DNA of 64,000 nt. It comes from Diogma glabrata (lineage: Eukaryota; Arthropoda; Insecta; Diptera; Cylindrotomidae). The position numbers were made by a program, and so were the translations under genes. Every line of letters starts with the position of its first letter. Position 1 is the first letter of the stretch. The stretch lies in the NCBI GenBank assembly GCA_963693315.1, contig OY856187.1:379787306-379851305 (forward strand), written 5' to 3'. Below the pieces are notes generated by a model that saw only the letters and a program-made list of their open reading frames with translations, ran no database searches and had not been told where the DNA came from. Shown piece by piece: positions 31,663-43,213 of the stretch.

Positions 31663-32814
31663 CTTTGTAATTGTGGAATTTTTTTTTTTTGAAATTTTTG
31701 GAAAATGTTTGAAATTTTGTTTTGTAAATTAAATTTTAAATTTTAGAAATTTAATTTTGAGTTTTTTTGTAAATTTTTTAGTTTTTTGAGTTTATTTGCA
31801 AAATTTTGTTTGAAAATTTGTTAATTTTTTGAAAATTTTTATTTTTAAATTTCAGAATATTTTGAAATTCTTGTGAATTTTCATTTTTTGAATTTTTTTT
31901 TGGGAATTTTTTTTGGGTTTTTTTGAAGGAATTTTTTTTAATTTGAATTCAGCTCAACTACTCGACACACATCAACTACCATCATCCAGCTCAATATTTT
32001 GAATTTTATTTATTTTTTGATTTTTAGGAATTTTTCGTATTTTTACGATTTTTGATTTTTTTTTGTTATTTTAAATTGTTTAGTTTCTGAAAAGTTTGGA
32101 TATTTTTGAATATCTGTTAAGAAAAAAGCATTGATTTTGAAGTTAGTCTTAGCTCGACCACTGCCAAACTCCAACAACTCTGTTGTTGCAACAACTCAGC
32201 TACTGCGTCCAACGGCCAACCCCCAACTCATTATTGTTTTATTTTTATTGGAATGTCGTTTTCAATATATTTTTGGTAAGTTAATTTTTGATTTTGTTTA
32301 GACTTTTTTAAAATTTGACAATTTGTTTTGTTTCTTTGGTATTTGTTTTCTAAATTTTTTTTCCCATCAAATCGACTTATAGAAATTTTAGTTCAGAAAT
32401 TTTTGAATTTCATTTTGTCTCCAGTTCATTCTAGTGCATCAATTGTTTGTTATTTTGGAAGTTGCGTTTCTTTTTCTTCCTCCAAAATTAGTTTTTATTT
32501 TTTCACAATTCGTTTCGTTCGACACATTCTCAGTCAGTATATGGTTAGTAATCCTAATTTTTAGTTCAATTACCGCCGATTGTATAATTGGGGCGCTTAG
32601 AAAATGAACGGTCTGAACATGACCCAGCTTGTGTCCTGTGGTCATGTGTTCCATTTTTTTTTCATTTGAAAAATGTTTTATGAAAATGTAATATCTGGTT
32701 TTGTTTTAAGTTTGAATTTTTGGATTTGAGAATGTTTTTGTATTTTGTTTTTAATTTTTTTTTGAATTAATTTAGTTTTAAGATTTAGATTTTTGTATGA
32801 ATTTTTCTAATTGT
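31663..32814. other. T-rich DNA, no gene recognised
   Basis: Long low-complexity T/A tracts (31680-32110). Open frames here are composition-driven. A less AT-rich patch at 32145-32230 has no recognisable motif. Confidence 0.5.
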
Positions 32815-33720
32815 TCGTTGTTCTGTGGGCGAAAGGCAAGAGTAATTCCTGTAAGTTACCATCCTAGGTTTTTTGGACTCTGTTCAAAAACGTGCTATAC
32901 GAATTGTTGGTGATCGAAATTTAACATTAAATCTTGATTCCCTACAACATCGTCGCACTGTTGCTGATCTCGTTGTTTTTTTATAAATATCGTCACCAGC
33001 AGTGCTTGGATGAAAGCAGATCCATAATGCCTTAGACATATTATTTTCCAAGTTTAACTCGTCAATCGGTTTGTGCAACCAGTGAAACTGTCGAGATTAC
33101 TCACTGTCATAGTAACAAAATGCAAAGGGATTTGTTTGTGCGTACATCGTACAAATGGAATGCTTTACCCGAATCAATCGTCTTGAGTCAAGTCTCGAGT
33201 GCCTTCAATCCACAAAGATTTAAAAAAAGCGTCCACCAACACCTCAAGACGCATGTTGTTGTGGGACCTAGGTCTTTAATGGTATCTATGTGTTGTTGTG
33301 ACACATTTTGTAATTCCTACTACACAACACTTTTTGTTATAAAAAAAAAAATTCTGACGCGCAGACAACATTTGTGTATTGATGTGTGAGTTTGATTTTG
33401 TCTGAGGTTGTTCTGTGGGCGGAGGGCAAGATATCCTGTAAGTCCTGACGCGCAGACAATATTTGTGTTTTGACATTTTTTTGGGTATTCAGTTCTGTTC
33501 TGTGGGCGAAAGACAAGACCCTTGTAAGTCCTGACGCGCAGAAAATTCTGTTAGGTTTATTTTTGTTGTTGTTTAGTTTTGTTCTACGGGCGAAAGGCAA
33601 GATTATTGTAAGTTCTGACTTGCAAACAATTCTGTTAGTTTTATTTACATTTATTTGTTTTATTGAGTATTGTTCTGTGGACGGAAGGCAAGAAGTCCTG
33701 ACGCGCAGAAAAATTTTTGA
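32815..33720 (+). repeat. ~85-bp tandem array with GTAAGT in each unit
   Basis: Units start CTGACGCGCAG (or a variant) at 33353, 33445, 33531, 33615 and 33698 and contain TTCTGTGGGCGAAAGGCAAGA and TGTAAGT. One more unit at 32815-32858 is cut off by a LINE-B fragment (32868-33350), so the LINE jumped into an existing array. Spacing is 83-92 bp. GTAAGT matches a splice-donor consensus, but no transcript evidence exists. Confidence 0.85.
32868..33350 (+). pseudogene. LINE-B 3' fragment, 5'-truncated
   Basis: It starts in LDSVQKRAIRIVGDR (DNA reading GGACTCTGTTCAAAAACGTG) and runs to the LINE-B 3' end and an A-run at 33341-33350. A frameshift lies at about 32985 and further changes follow. It matches 27965-28390. 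Confidence 0.85.
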
Positions 33721-34445
33721 GTTTGTGTTTTTTGTATTTCTTGGTTTACAACCGCAAAGGTAGGAAAGGTCCTTCAGACGTATTCCTAACGTGGTTTACG
33801 ATACCGCGTACCTTGGGCGGATATTTTCGTGAGTAGTGAGTAGTGGAGTGACATGGTCTAAATCTTGTTGCTCCCTGATGGTTTACCATCTAGGTCATCC
33901 CACCATGATTATTTCAACATGTTTACGGGTTCTCAATGAGGTCATGACCAACAAGTGTTACGCTCATTTAGTCTAACTGCCATTGTCTTCGAGAATTCTA
34001 TTCGTTAGAGCGTAACCTGTTGGAGAGTAGGAAGAGCGTAGACCAGTGGACGACAACAGGGAAATGAATCGCCTGTCGTTCGGGCTGCTGTGATTGACGT
34101 TCTCTATCCCGAAACCAACCTCTTTATTCTCCACACAGGGAGTTCCGGTGGTGTTTTTAGACCACCTCTGTCCTCTGGTAATTTTTCTATTTTACCGAAG
34201 CACTGTTCCAAAACCCCTTTTTGGTTTATTATGTGTTTAAGTTAAATTTTTTTTGCTTTTGACTTTGCTGTTTTTTTCATCTCGATTATTCTGCTGTCAC
34301 CTACCCCATTATTTTTGTTCGGCCTCTAGTTTTCTAAACTTTGTTTTTGGGTATACTTTTTTTGGATCCTTATAATTTTTTATGTTGTTAGAATTTTTGT
34401 TCTTTTTGTGTATTTTTTTGCTTCTGGTAAATTTTGTTTTGTCTG
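33721..34445. other. GC-richer unassigned DNA
   Basis: About 33750-34210 is clearly less AT-rich than its neighbours but has no long frame or recognisable motif. It could be a retroelement leader, because array, leader-like DNA and a tRNA-like site follow one another here, or a piece of host non-coding gene sequence. Confidence 0.35.
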
Positions 34446-34512
34446 GCCCGACTAGCGCAGTCGGTAGAGCCTTAGAGTTAATCTCGGGGTTTGGGTTCGA
34501 GCCCGGCTCCCA
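34446..34512 (+). pseudogene. tRNA-like pseudogene or SINE head
   Basis: It has a box A TAGCGCAGTCGGTAGAGC and a box B GGTTCGAGCCC at the right distance, resembling tRNA-Lys or a relative. The anticodon loop is shortened (CTTAGAGTTAATCTCGG) and the acceptor ends (GCCCGAC / GCTCCCA) do not pair, so it is not a functional tRNA. Confidence 0.7.
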
Positions 34513-35092
34513 TTTCACTTCCTGATTTCTTCTAAGATTCTCAGGACGAATGTAGTCAGTTGTACTTCCTCCTTTCGTCCTGTCCTGTAATGGGCAAGAT
34601 ATTCCATGTGAGTTGTGCTTTCATTTCCGTCCTCTTTGCCTATAGTAATATACTATAGAGATCTTCGAAGTCACTATACTTCTCAACACAATTGTGTTAC
34701 AGAACACAAATATTTAAAATATTTCTAAAATTTGACACTTCCGGGAGCATAAACCTATTTTTTTTTGCTATTTTCCATTCATAATTTTTTTCTACATAAT
34801 TATAAAAATTAAAAGAAAACAAATTGCAGAATATACAATTCAACGGTAAAATAAAATTTATGCTGACGGGAGAGTTTTTTCTTGGCTCGTGTAATTAATA
34901 TTTTTTCTTCAATGAGTTTTTTTTTCAGTTAATTATTTGGGGTTTGGTAGTTTAACGAGTTGGCTCTATAGTTTAAAAGTGGTTTGAGTCGGGATTTTTT
35001 TTAATTTTTGTTTTAAGTTTAATTGAGTTGTTTTTGGAATTTTTGAGTTTTTTCAGTTGAATTGGCCAGAGGCATGACTGGATTAGTGAGTT

Positions 35093-35178
35093 TTGGTTTT
35101 GTTTTTTTGATTGTCTTGTCGATTGTTAACAACTGCAATCGACAAGATAATCAAAAAAACAAAACTAAAACTCACTAA
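35093..35178. other. Perfect-like hairpin, ~38-bp stem
   Basis: TTAGTGAGTTTTGGTTTTGT is mirrored by ACAAAACTAAAACTCACTAA, with TTGTCGATTG/CAATCGACAA near a loop of about 9 bases. It may be a tiny foldback element or an LTR structure. Confidence 0.7.
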
Positions 35179-35569
35179 ATAAATAAAAAAGAACTGTTAA
35201 AATCAAAAATAGTAATAAGTTTGTGTACACTGTACAGCAATCAAAGAACAAAATAATATGTTTACATGTTAAAATGTATACTAGTAAACTAATAAATAAA
35301 GTTTCAACTAAATAGTTGGTGTTTATTTTTTTCTACCACACCCTCCAACGCCAGAAAAAAATAAAGTAGCGAAATTCAGTGTTTCGAAGGTATCAAAGTG
35401 AAAGAAACGCAAATTTAAAATGATATCAGACTCTCAAGTGAGTTGAAGGAAAGTCTGAGGGAGTTTGGAGTAAATTTGTGATACCACCATCAAAAAGTAA
35501 TCAGGGATTGAATGTTCTGGATGCTCGGCTATCATCCGTCGTTATCACAGTCAGGGATGTTTCTTTTTC

Positions 35570-35718
35570 TCCTTTTTTGGCATTTCACGACGTTTTAAGT
35601 CATAACATAACGATTTTAAAACAGCAAAAAAAATAACCGAAGAAATCTAAAAAACCGCTGGAGGGATTTAAAGAATTTTGGATTCTACAGGTAAGAGCCG
35701 AAAGGACGATGACCGAAA
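35570..35718 (-). repeat. Hairpin-ended repeat fragment
   Basis: GACGTTTTAAG, then AAACCGCTGGAGGGATTTA and CCGAAAGGACGATG match the inner 3' block of copy D (54587-54760) in the same orientation as that inverted copy. Confidence 0.55.
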
Positions 35719-36230
35719 GTGTATCAAATGCGTCAGATGCGAGCCAATGGAATAGAAGTGGAAAGCCACCATTTTGGAACAGTCACAACAAACAGTGATT
35801 CAGTTGCAGTTGATGAGGAGAAAAGATCTGTTGCGGAAACAACAACTCAATCATCATTTGCAAACTTCGATTTCAGTCAATTGATGATAGCTATCAATCA
35901 CATCAATATTACTATGAATCAGCAATTGAATACAGTAAATTCAAATATGGATGCAAATAGGAAAGAAACCATCTCAACATCAAACAGCAGATGGAAATAG
36001 TTAGCAATAATATGGCTGCTACCAAAGAAGAAATTATTAGCATAAATAAACATTTGGACGAGAAACTTTTACAAATGTCAACGGCATTCGATTAAAAATT
36101 CGAGAAAATCCAATGCGAATTACTTCACATGTGGGACAAGCAGTGGCAAATATTAAACTAAAACCACCATCGTATGACGGTACCACGTCTTTTGGCGTCT
36201 TCAAGTTTAAAAGTACCAGACTACCACTTT
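35719..36230 (+). pseudogene. Gypsy-type gag fragment
   Basis: A 93-codon frame (35719-36000) rich in Asn, Gln and Met (LMIAINHINITMNQQLNTVN) looks like the helical N-terminal part of a gag. A shift later leads to a frame at about 36130-36215 with VGQAVANIKLKPPSYDG and TTSFGVFKF, the entry to the capsid domain in insect gypsy-like gag (KPP-YDG-TSW--YK-QFE). Beyond 36216 it breaks into unrelated DNA. Confidence 0.6.
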
Positions 36231-36889
36231 TGAATTGATCGTGTCCTGATCCGAGTTTAATAAGGCCGTCTGATCCAGTCTGGATAATTCTGGATTAGTT
36301 CCGTATCAGACTAACTGATCCAGCATCCATCAGTTATGAGGAAACCCGAAGCCAGCTCACTCATCAGGATCTGAAGTTTATTTAACATCAAATGGTTGGT
36401 TTTAACAGTAATCCTTTTTTTAAAAGTCTTGACAGCTGTCAATGCCTTCCTGGCAGCTGTCACATAAATAAAACAATACTCATACTTCTTCCTTGTTTAT
36501 ATTTTTCTAAATGACTTGTAATTCATTTAACATTCTATTTTGATTACTCATTACCACAACATGTTTTTAAGGGTGTTTTGTTAGCAATTTTTCATTCATT
36601 GATTCACGGAAGTTTTCCATGCAAAATGAATGCAGACAAATTTGAATTTGAATTTCCCACAAATTCATTTATATAAACAAAAATAATATAACGGTATTTT
36701 AAATGCATTCGCCTGGTCTTAGATTAAAATGAAAAATTACTTACTCAAAAAATAATTACTGTCGGCTGTCTGCCAAAAAGAATTTTTAACAAAACAATTT
36801 ATTACTTTTAACAATTCCGATTGGTAATTATAAATAAAATTCAGTAAAAGTGTTAAATTGAACGGATATTTCTTATATATTTCTTATAC
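36231..36889. other. No gene recognised
   Basis: Short inverted motifs (CTGATCCAG / CTGGATTAG) occur at 36250-36330. Otherwise AT-rich DNA without recognisable content. Confidence 0.4.
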
Positions 36890-37420
36890 AAAGAAAATTT
36901 TCTGCGATCTGCCAGTATGACAGCGCAGGATCTCGACCGCTTGACTGGTTGCGCTAGCCGATTGCCCAGTGAAACGGGGATAAGAATAAGTTTGAGGCAT
37001 GATGCTGCTGATTTCATCTGAGCACTGTTGATGACGATATTTTTAAAAAACAACGAGGTCAGCAACAGTGCGACGGTGTTGTAGGGAATCAAGTTTTGAT
37101 GTCAAATATCGATCACCCACAATTCGTATAGCTCTTTTTCGAAGAGTCCAAGATGGCTAAGATAGAAACAGAAGCAGCACCCATAACTTGACAGCAGTAC
37201 TCCATACAGGGACGAATATAGGACTTATTAACATGAAGCAATTAGTATGTAGTGAAAAATTTTTTGCATCTATAATTAGGAGGCCGAGTTTTCTAGATGC
37301 GCTTTTTGCCATCCCCATTACGTGATCGTTCCAGAGTAGGTCATTTGAAACTGTGACACCCAATAAACGAATGTTCTTACATACACCTTTTGGTTCATCT
37401 TTGACCGTAACATACCTATA
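36890..37420 (-). pseudogene. LINE-B fragment, inverted and rearranged
   Basis: On the minus strand LGVTVSNDLLWNDHVMGMAK (37363 downward) and the PCMEYC-type region, then the LDSLQHRR-type region (about 37040-37110), match 27745-28250 of LINE-B. Small deletions and frame changes are frequent; it is non-functional. Confidence 0.85.
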
Positions 37421-37429
37421 TTTTAATAA

Positions 37430-38042
37430 TTTTTAATACTTGTACACTAACAATAAATGTCATCATCGGTCAAGGGCGAATGAAATTCATTCACCAACAA
37501 TTAATTTTACTTAGTAGAAAGCTTAGTTTGGTTGTATTATTTTTCTTCAAAAGTATAAGGTCACTACAAACCAACTCTCTAAACTTGAATTAGTGGAATT
37601 TTCACTGATTAAATTAGTGAAAATTTTTTCACTGTAAAAATAGTGATATTAGTGATATTTTACTGATTAATAGTGAGTAATAGTGATATTTTCACTGAGG
37701 AATAGTGATATTTCACTGATTAGAACAGTAAATATTCACTGATTCCAAGTGGTATACTTGAAACTGTGTTAAACAGTGTATATGTACTGTGAATCAGTGA
37801 AAATCGACTATTTCATTTTTAGAGAGAAGGTTTCGCTAAAATCACCAACTAACTAGCTATATGCTAGAGTGTAGAGTGAACGTTAAAAAATGAAACTTAA
37901 TAGAAACACTAGCTAGCAAATTATACATATTACTTAAACCCTATAATCTTTTGACATTTGATTAAGAATTTATTTTGCATAAAAACAAAACATTTACACA
38001 AAGAACTGGTAACAAGAAGATAATAATATATTAATACAACTA
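37430..38042 (+). repeat. Dispersed repeat, copy 1, split by the pogo-like element
   Basis: 37438-37560 matches 50455-50590 (TTGTACACTAACAATAAATG, AGAAAGCTTAGTTTGGTT), and 37890-38040 matches 50870-51000 (CCCTATAATCTTTTGACATT, AACATTTACACAAAGAACT). The match continues after the insertion at 44484 with TATTATTAATTGCTTA, as at 51000-51015. Confidence 0.8.
37600..37805 (+). repeat. Short-period AGTGATATTTTCACTGA repeats
   Basis: Imperfect repeats of about 17-22 bp based on AGTGA...TCACT; each is itself partly palindromic. They are absent from the matching repeat at 50.5 kb. Confidence 0.7.
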
Positions 38043-38104
38043 CAGTAAAACTCGTTTATAAAGTACGGTCAAGGGACCGACGTAAGCGTACGTTATACAC
38101 CATG

Positions 38105-40137
38105 CCCAAGTAACAAATTTTGTTTACAAATTTATTACAGTACATTTACTCTGTAATCGTAAAGTTACAGTGGTAACTGTACCGTAAACGTTCAGTAAGT
38201 GTTTCGTAAACATTTTGGGGAATAATGTTGGCTTTTACTGAACGTTTACGGATATCAATTTGCGTAAGAATTATGTATGATTACAAACACGTACGTAGTG
38301 TTACAGAAAGCAAAATGTATGCGATTTTTATCACTACGGATTACTTACAAATAAGTTACAATCTCATACTTTAATACGAAGTTTTAGATGATTTTTTGTA
38401 AACAAAAAATATAAATAAATATACAAATACAATAATATATTTTATGTTTATAAAATGCAAATATTATATTTTGGCATAACTAATTTTGTATAGTTGGATG
38501 TCAAAATTTACAAACGAATAATAAAATTTCGATTAAATTTTGGAAATACTTTTAAATTAATAATGCGCCATAAAAATAATAAATTAATAAATTTAATTTT
38601 AAAAAAAATTTTATATGTCAATTTATTTTAGAGAGATAAAATTATATAAAATTTGTTTTATTATTTTCATAAATTTAAGTTTTTCTAAAATACTTATAAC
38701 ATAAGTTATAAAACCCAATAAAGTTTCATTAAATGTATTTTGTTATTTTTTTTAAATACAGTCAAATATTAGTTTTGCATAAAAATGGCTGAGTTTTCAA
38801 TTGTAAGCTTTCAAATACAAGATAGCCCTATGTTGATATACAGAGAGTGCACAGAATATATACATTTACATTTTATTTACATTTACACTTCCATATTTAA
38901 AATGTTAACATGTTAACGTAATGTAAACGCTATGTGTTTGATCTGTAAACATAATCATACAATTACAACTTCCAATTCAAAGAGTTTACATGTATAAATT
39001 ATGTAAACGTTTAGTATTAGCCTCGTTGTTGTGCATTTACATTTACACCTTCCTTTTACAAATATTTACTTGTATATGTTTTGTAAAAGCTTTGTATAAA
39101 TCCTTTTACAACTTTTGACATTTGTGAAATAAACAAAAGTGACATTTATTTTTTATTTGGTACAAGCAATCCTCATGCATTTAACTTTGGTATATGTCCA
39201 AATTTTTTTTTACATAAACGGGGGGTGGGAGACTATGTGTCTTGTAATTATCTTACAAAATTTTGCCTGATAGTGTTCTAAGCTTGGCATTGTTGGACCA
39301 CAATAAAATGCAAATGGTCTCCGAATTTCGAATGATTGGTTATACATAAAATCGACCAAAATTTTTTTTTCTATTAAAAATGGGAAGGCCGTCAATGTTA
39401 AAGGTAACTGAAATATTAATTAAGTGATCCAAATTCGAAAACTTCAACCAACGTATTAGCTCATAATACCAAAGCTTTCCACTACCCGTCAAAATAATAT
39501 TTATATTTTGAAGTGTTTGCAATAATTTTCGGGGATCCTTCGGTTAGAAATTAAATCCACGAAACTTTAAAATCACAAGTAACTCTTAAATTAATTAAGA
39601 CTTAAGATTCGATTAACTAATGCCCAATATATTGAGTCGTCTATCACTGAAAGCTGGCAATAAATTTATTTTCATCGCACGATGGAAACAGACGTCTTTT
39701 ATTAAACAAAAAATTTTGACTTAAGAAAACTGTATAAATTATGTGACAGTATAAATACATTCCTAATGTAAATGTCCCGTAAATATACGGTAAGTATATA
39801 AGTTCTCAATAAAATAAAGTTTTGTAATTAATCTGTAAATGTAAAAATACATTTACAAGGCCAACGTTTAGTATATTTACAATGTAGCTATAAGCTCTCG
39901 TAGACTTTACACAATGTAGTCATTTTGTAGAAGTAATAATACAGTTACATAGTACATAATCAGAAACGTTACATTCGAAGCTATAAGTTTACTACTACAC
40001 TGTAGCTTTACTGTGTACAATCAGAAACAATATTTTGTAGAAGTATAAATACCGCAACCTATTTTGAGTACAGTATGTGTTCCGTAAATAAAACAACAAT
40101 AGTTTGTGACTATAATATATACAAAATGTTACTTGGG
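38105..40137. mobile_element. ~2.0-kb TIR element with CCCAAGTAACA ends
   Basis: CCCAAGTAACA at 38105 is mirrored by TGTTACTTGGG at 40127-40137. The interior is crowded with TGTAAAC/GTTTACA motifs (38120-38300, 38860-39140, 39770-40080), apparently subterminal repeats. No transposase frame. Both flanks carry a similar GTACGTTATA-type sequence, perhaps an old target duplication. Confidence 0.65.
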
Positions 40138-40504
40138 TGGTACGTTATATCCATAAAAATTAAAAAAGCTTAACCAAATTTGCCTGTTATTCTCATTATA
40201 TCATTGTATTTCATATTAAATTATTTACTACATGTTAATTGATATAAAAGCGATCACAAAAAATAGGAACACATGTATAGTTTAAAAACAATTCATTATC
40301 ATAAAATAGTTATGTTAAAGCTAATCAAACCGACGCTACATAAACATAGGTATGTACGTTAATATTTCCGAATGAGAATGTCTGAATATGGGCCTACTCA
40401 GATTAAGCTGCGATGGACAATTTTTTACTGAAAAATAATCAGTAATTTTTTGTTGTTTAAGGCAAAGTTGAATAATATTTTCCACTTTAATTACAATTTG
40501 GTCG

Positions 40505-41642
40505 TCAATTTGCATTTGATCAAATCCGGGCTACAAACCTGATCAGCAAGCTCGTAGCGTACGGATTTAACCCCGCAGTTGTGTAGTTTATTCAAAACAT
40601 TCTCACCAACCGATACATTTCGTTATCCACCTATGGCTATTCTTCTGCGTCTAAATTAATTAACGCTGATGTACCACAAGGCTTAGTTTTGTCACCACTT
40701 AATTTTTTGTTTTGTATGAAATTAAAATCACCAGTAACCCAATAAATAATTTTGCAGATGATAATACACTGCACAAGTCGTTCGTTTTCCTATCTTTAAA
40801 AGGGAAAAGGCATGAACGAATAAATCCCGCTCGGAGAGACGCTGCCATAAATGTAAATGATAGCCTGAAAGTTTCCAATTGGGGTGACTGAAATATGTTC
40901 AATTTTAACTCCACCAAAACATGGCTATCGATTGTTGCTAGATCAACGACCGAGTTTACCAAAGATATTTCGATTAGTGTGTGTGACAAACAAATAGACG
41001 AATGTGAAAAATTTTATTGGTCGTCAAAATTTCTATCGACTTACTCTAGAATGATCGTATAATGGCAATGGCAAAGAGCGCACCAAAAAAACTAGATGTA
41101 AAAAATATTTCACTCCATATCAATTACTCCAAATTTGTACGTCCTACATTCGTCCTTGTATGGAGTATTGTTGCCAAGTTTGAGGTGCTGCATCTATTTC
41201 TATCCTGACTCTTTTGAACTCTGTTCAAAAACGTACTACACGAGTTGTGATTGAAACTTAACTTCAAATCTTAATTCCCTGATCTCGTTGTTTTTTATAA
41301 ATATCGTCACCAGCAGTGCTCGGATGAAATCGGATCCATCATGCGTCAACCATATTTTTTACCTTGTTTTACTTGTCAATGATCAATGGTGTGTTACTGG
41401 TCACTCACTGTCATAGTGATAAATGAAGAGGAATTTCTTTGTCCATACATCGTAAAAATGGAATGCTTTGCCCGAATCAATAGTCACGAGTGTCTTCGAT
41501 CCACTAAGGTTTAAAAAAAAAGCGTTCATCGACACCTCAGAACGCATATTGTTGTGCTAATTAGATCTTACCAGGTATCTATGTGCTTTTGTGACACATA
41601 TTGTAACTCTTATAACATAACACTTTTTATTTAAAAAACAAA
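40505..41642 (+). pseudogene. LINE-B fragment, heavily mutated
   Basis: It matches LINE-B from about the NLINKLVAYGF block (27255) through FADD-equivalent FADDNTLHKSF (about 40752) to the 3' end (ATAACACAACACTTTTT, about 41608). Stops and frameshifts occur throughout, with several deletions near 41250-41290. It is older than the copy at 22-30 kb. Confidence 0.85.
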
Positions 41643-41644
41643 AT

Positions 41645-41835
41645 AGAGTGCCATCACCGAGATATATTCCATAACAATAGAGTTCATCTGGCAGACCTTT
41701 AGATAACACATTGGCTTGTAATATCTCACTGCTATTGTCAGTGGTATGTGGTATCTCACGTTAGCTCATATATATGTCAATAGCAGGGACTGGAGTAGGC
41801 ATTATCGTCACTACCGTAGACCAAAAATAAAAATT
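41645..41835 (+). repeat. Dispersed repeat, copy 3
   Basis: ACACATTGGCTTGTAATATC, GGTATGTGGTATCTCACGTT and AGCAGGGACTGGAGTA match copies at 17646 and 21600. Confidence 0.7.
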
Positions 41836-42026
41836 TGTTCGAATTTCTATAAATCATCATACTCAGATTCTATTTAGTTTGAGGCGTCTAATAAACTCCC
41901 TTTTATCAGTTACTGTCGAAGTATACGATCGTAGTTATCCCAGGTTTTTTGAAACAATAACTTATGGTAGTTGCTTTAACTTTATATCACGACTTCAGAA
42001 TAAAATGAACGCCACCTATCCGGGCA

Positions 42027-42122
42027 TTCACATACAACAGAAACCGAATTGCATACAAATTTGACAGAAAAAAATTCTGTTTCTGTAAAATTTGTATAAA
42101 ATTCTGTTTCTGTTGTATGTGG
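42027..42122. other. Foldback hairpin, ~40-bp arms
   Basis: CACATACAACAGAAAC at 42029 is mirrored by GTTTCTGTTGTATGTG at 42106-42121, with further pairing inward (ATACAAATTT / AAATTTGTAT). It is a mini-foldback without coding content. Confidence 0.7.
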
Positions 42123-42516
42123 CTTCAAGCCTTAAGAGTGTTTTCGCTATATTTTTAAGGTTCGATACACTAGAGTTTACAAAATCCTAAATTTGAACTT
42201 TATAGTGTAGACCCGTGGTTTTCAAAGCGTGTTCCGCGGAACACTGGTGTTCTGCGATGCACTTTCAACTGTTCCGCGAAAAAATCAAATGTACAATCAA
42301 TTCAATTAAAAATTGTTTGAAAATAAAAATCAATTCAATGTAAAATTTACACGTACGTAAAATTTACACGTTTCTCGGCTTTGTACGAATAAAAATATCT
42401 TTCGGGTTCAAATTACTTCTTGGAAACATAAAATATTATTGCAGTTATTATAATTCTCCTTTTACACATAAATAAATAAAAAATGTATGAAGTTTTTGTT
42501 TCACACAATAGGCGCG

Positions 42517-42600
42517 TTCGATTTGACTGAAACAACTGAAAAAAACAACAACAATTGCATTGAATTTCTCAGTTGCTTCAATTGCTTCAGTCAAATCGAA
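42517..42600. other. Mini foldback inside the hAT element
   Basis: GTTCGATTTGACTGAAACAA is mirrored by TTGCTTCAGTCAAATCGAAC over about 82 bp. A tiny MITE or an internal hairpin. Confidence 0.6.
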
Positions 42601-42719
42601 CACGGCTAATATGAACAAATGATTGGATAAGAAACCCGTTTATTTCTTCCGAATTTTCTAGTTTTACTTTAAATGAAGAAGATTGACGTCGCTTTCAAAT
42701 CAAGATTGACGTCGCTTCC

Positions 42720-43013
42720 ACGTCGATCGTGGATTAAAATTGCAGTTCATCCATGAAAACACTCCTGAAAGTTTTTGGATCTCTGTTAAAGATGAATACC
42801 CGAGTATAAGCAAAAAATCCTTGAACATATTATTGTTATTTTCCACGGCATAGCTTTGCGAAGCAGAATTTTCAACTATAGTCAATATAAAGATAAACAA
42901 ACGTGAAAGACTAGGGAATTTAGAAGAAGAAATGCGTGTGGCGTTATCATTTATTCGTCACAATATCGCTGAGATCTGTAAAGATCGTCAAGCTCATGGA
43001 TCGCATTAAGTTT
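42720..43013 (+). pseudogene. hAT transposase C-terminal (dimerisation) region
   Basis: Pieces read LQFIHENTPESFWISVKDEY, then PSISKKSLNILLLFST, CEAEFST and RERLGNLEEEMRVALSFIRH followed by NIAEICKDRQAHGSH and TAA-like end near 43009. They match the conserved C-terminal region of hAT transposases of the ZBED5/SCAND3 type (FW--V--EYP-L---AL--LL-F-T-Y-CE--FS). At least one stop and one indel break it (near 42850). Confidence 0.85.
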
Positions 43014-43213
43014 GAGATTTTTTTAAAAATATTGCAATTTTAATTGTGCTTTCACTAAATATATTTGCATCAATCGATATCGGTACATATTTTATTTTCT
43101 AAAAGTGGCACTTGGAAGCAGGGAGTTGCAAATCAAACGCTGCGACACGATTCCGTTTCCTTTTTGCTCTATAATAATGGAGTGTTTTGGAAAACATTAT
43201 TCTGTTTTTTATT

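Larger units (their letters stand above)
34640..36230 (+). mobile_element. LTR-retrotransposon remnant (possible LTR and gag)
   Basis: A gag-like frame begins at 35719 and ends with a gypsy-type KPPSYDGTTSFGVFK block at about 36160-36210. The upstream 34640-35340 shares TTTGACACTTCCGGGA and an ATAGTAATATACTATA-like motif with 52600-52760, and has AATAAA signals near 35295, so it may be an LTR. A hairpin and a hairpin-repeat fragment are embedded. Boundaries are uncertain. Confidence 0.45.

Noticed and set aside
34446..34512. A second functional tRNA gene
   Set aside because: Box A and B are good, but the acceptor strands do not pair and the anticodon arm is shortened, so it is listed as a pseudogene.
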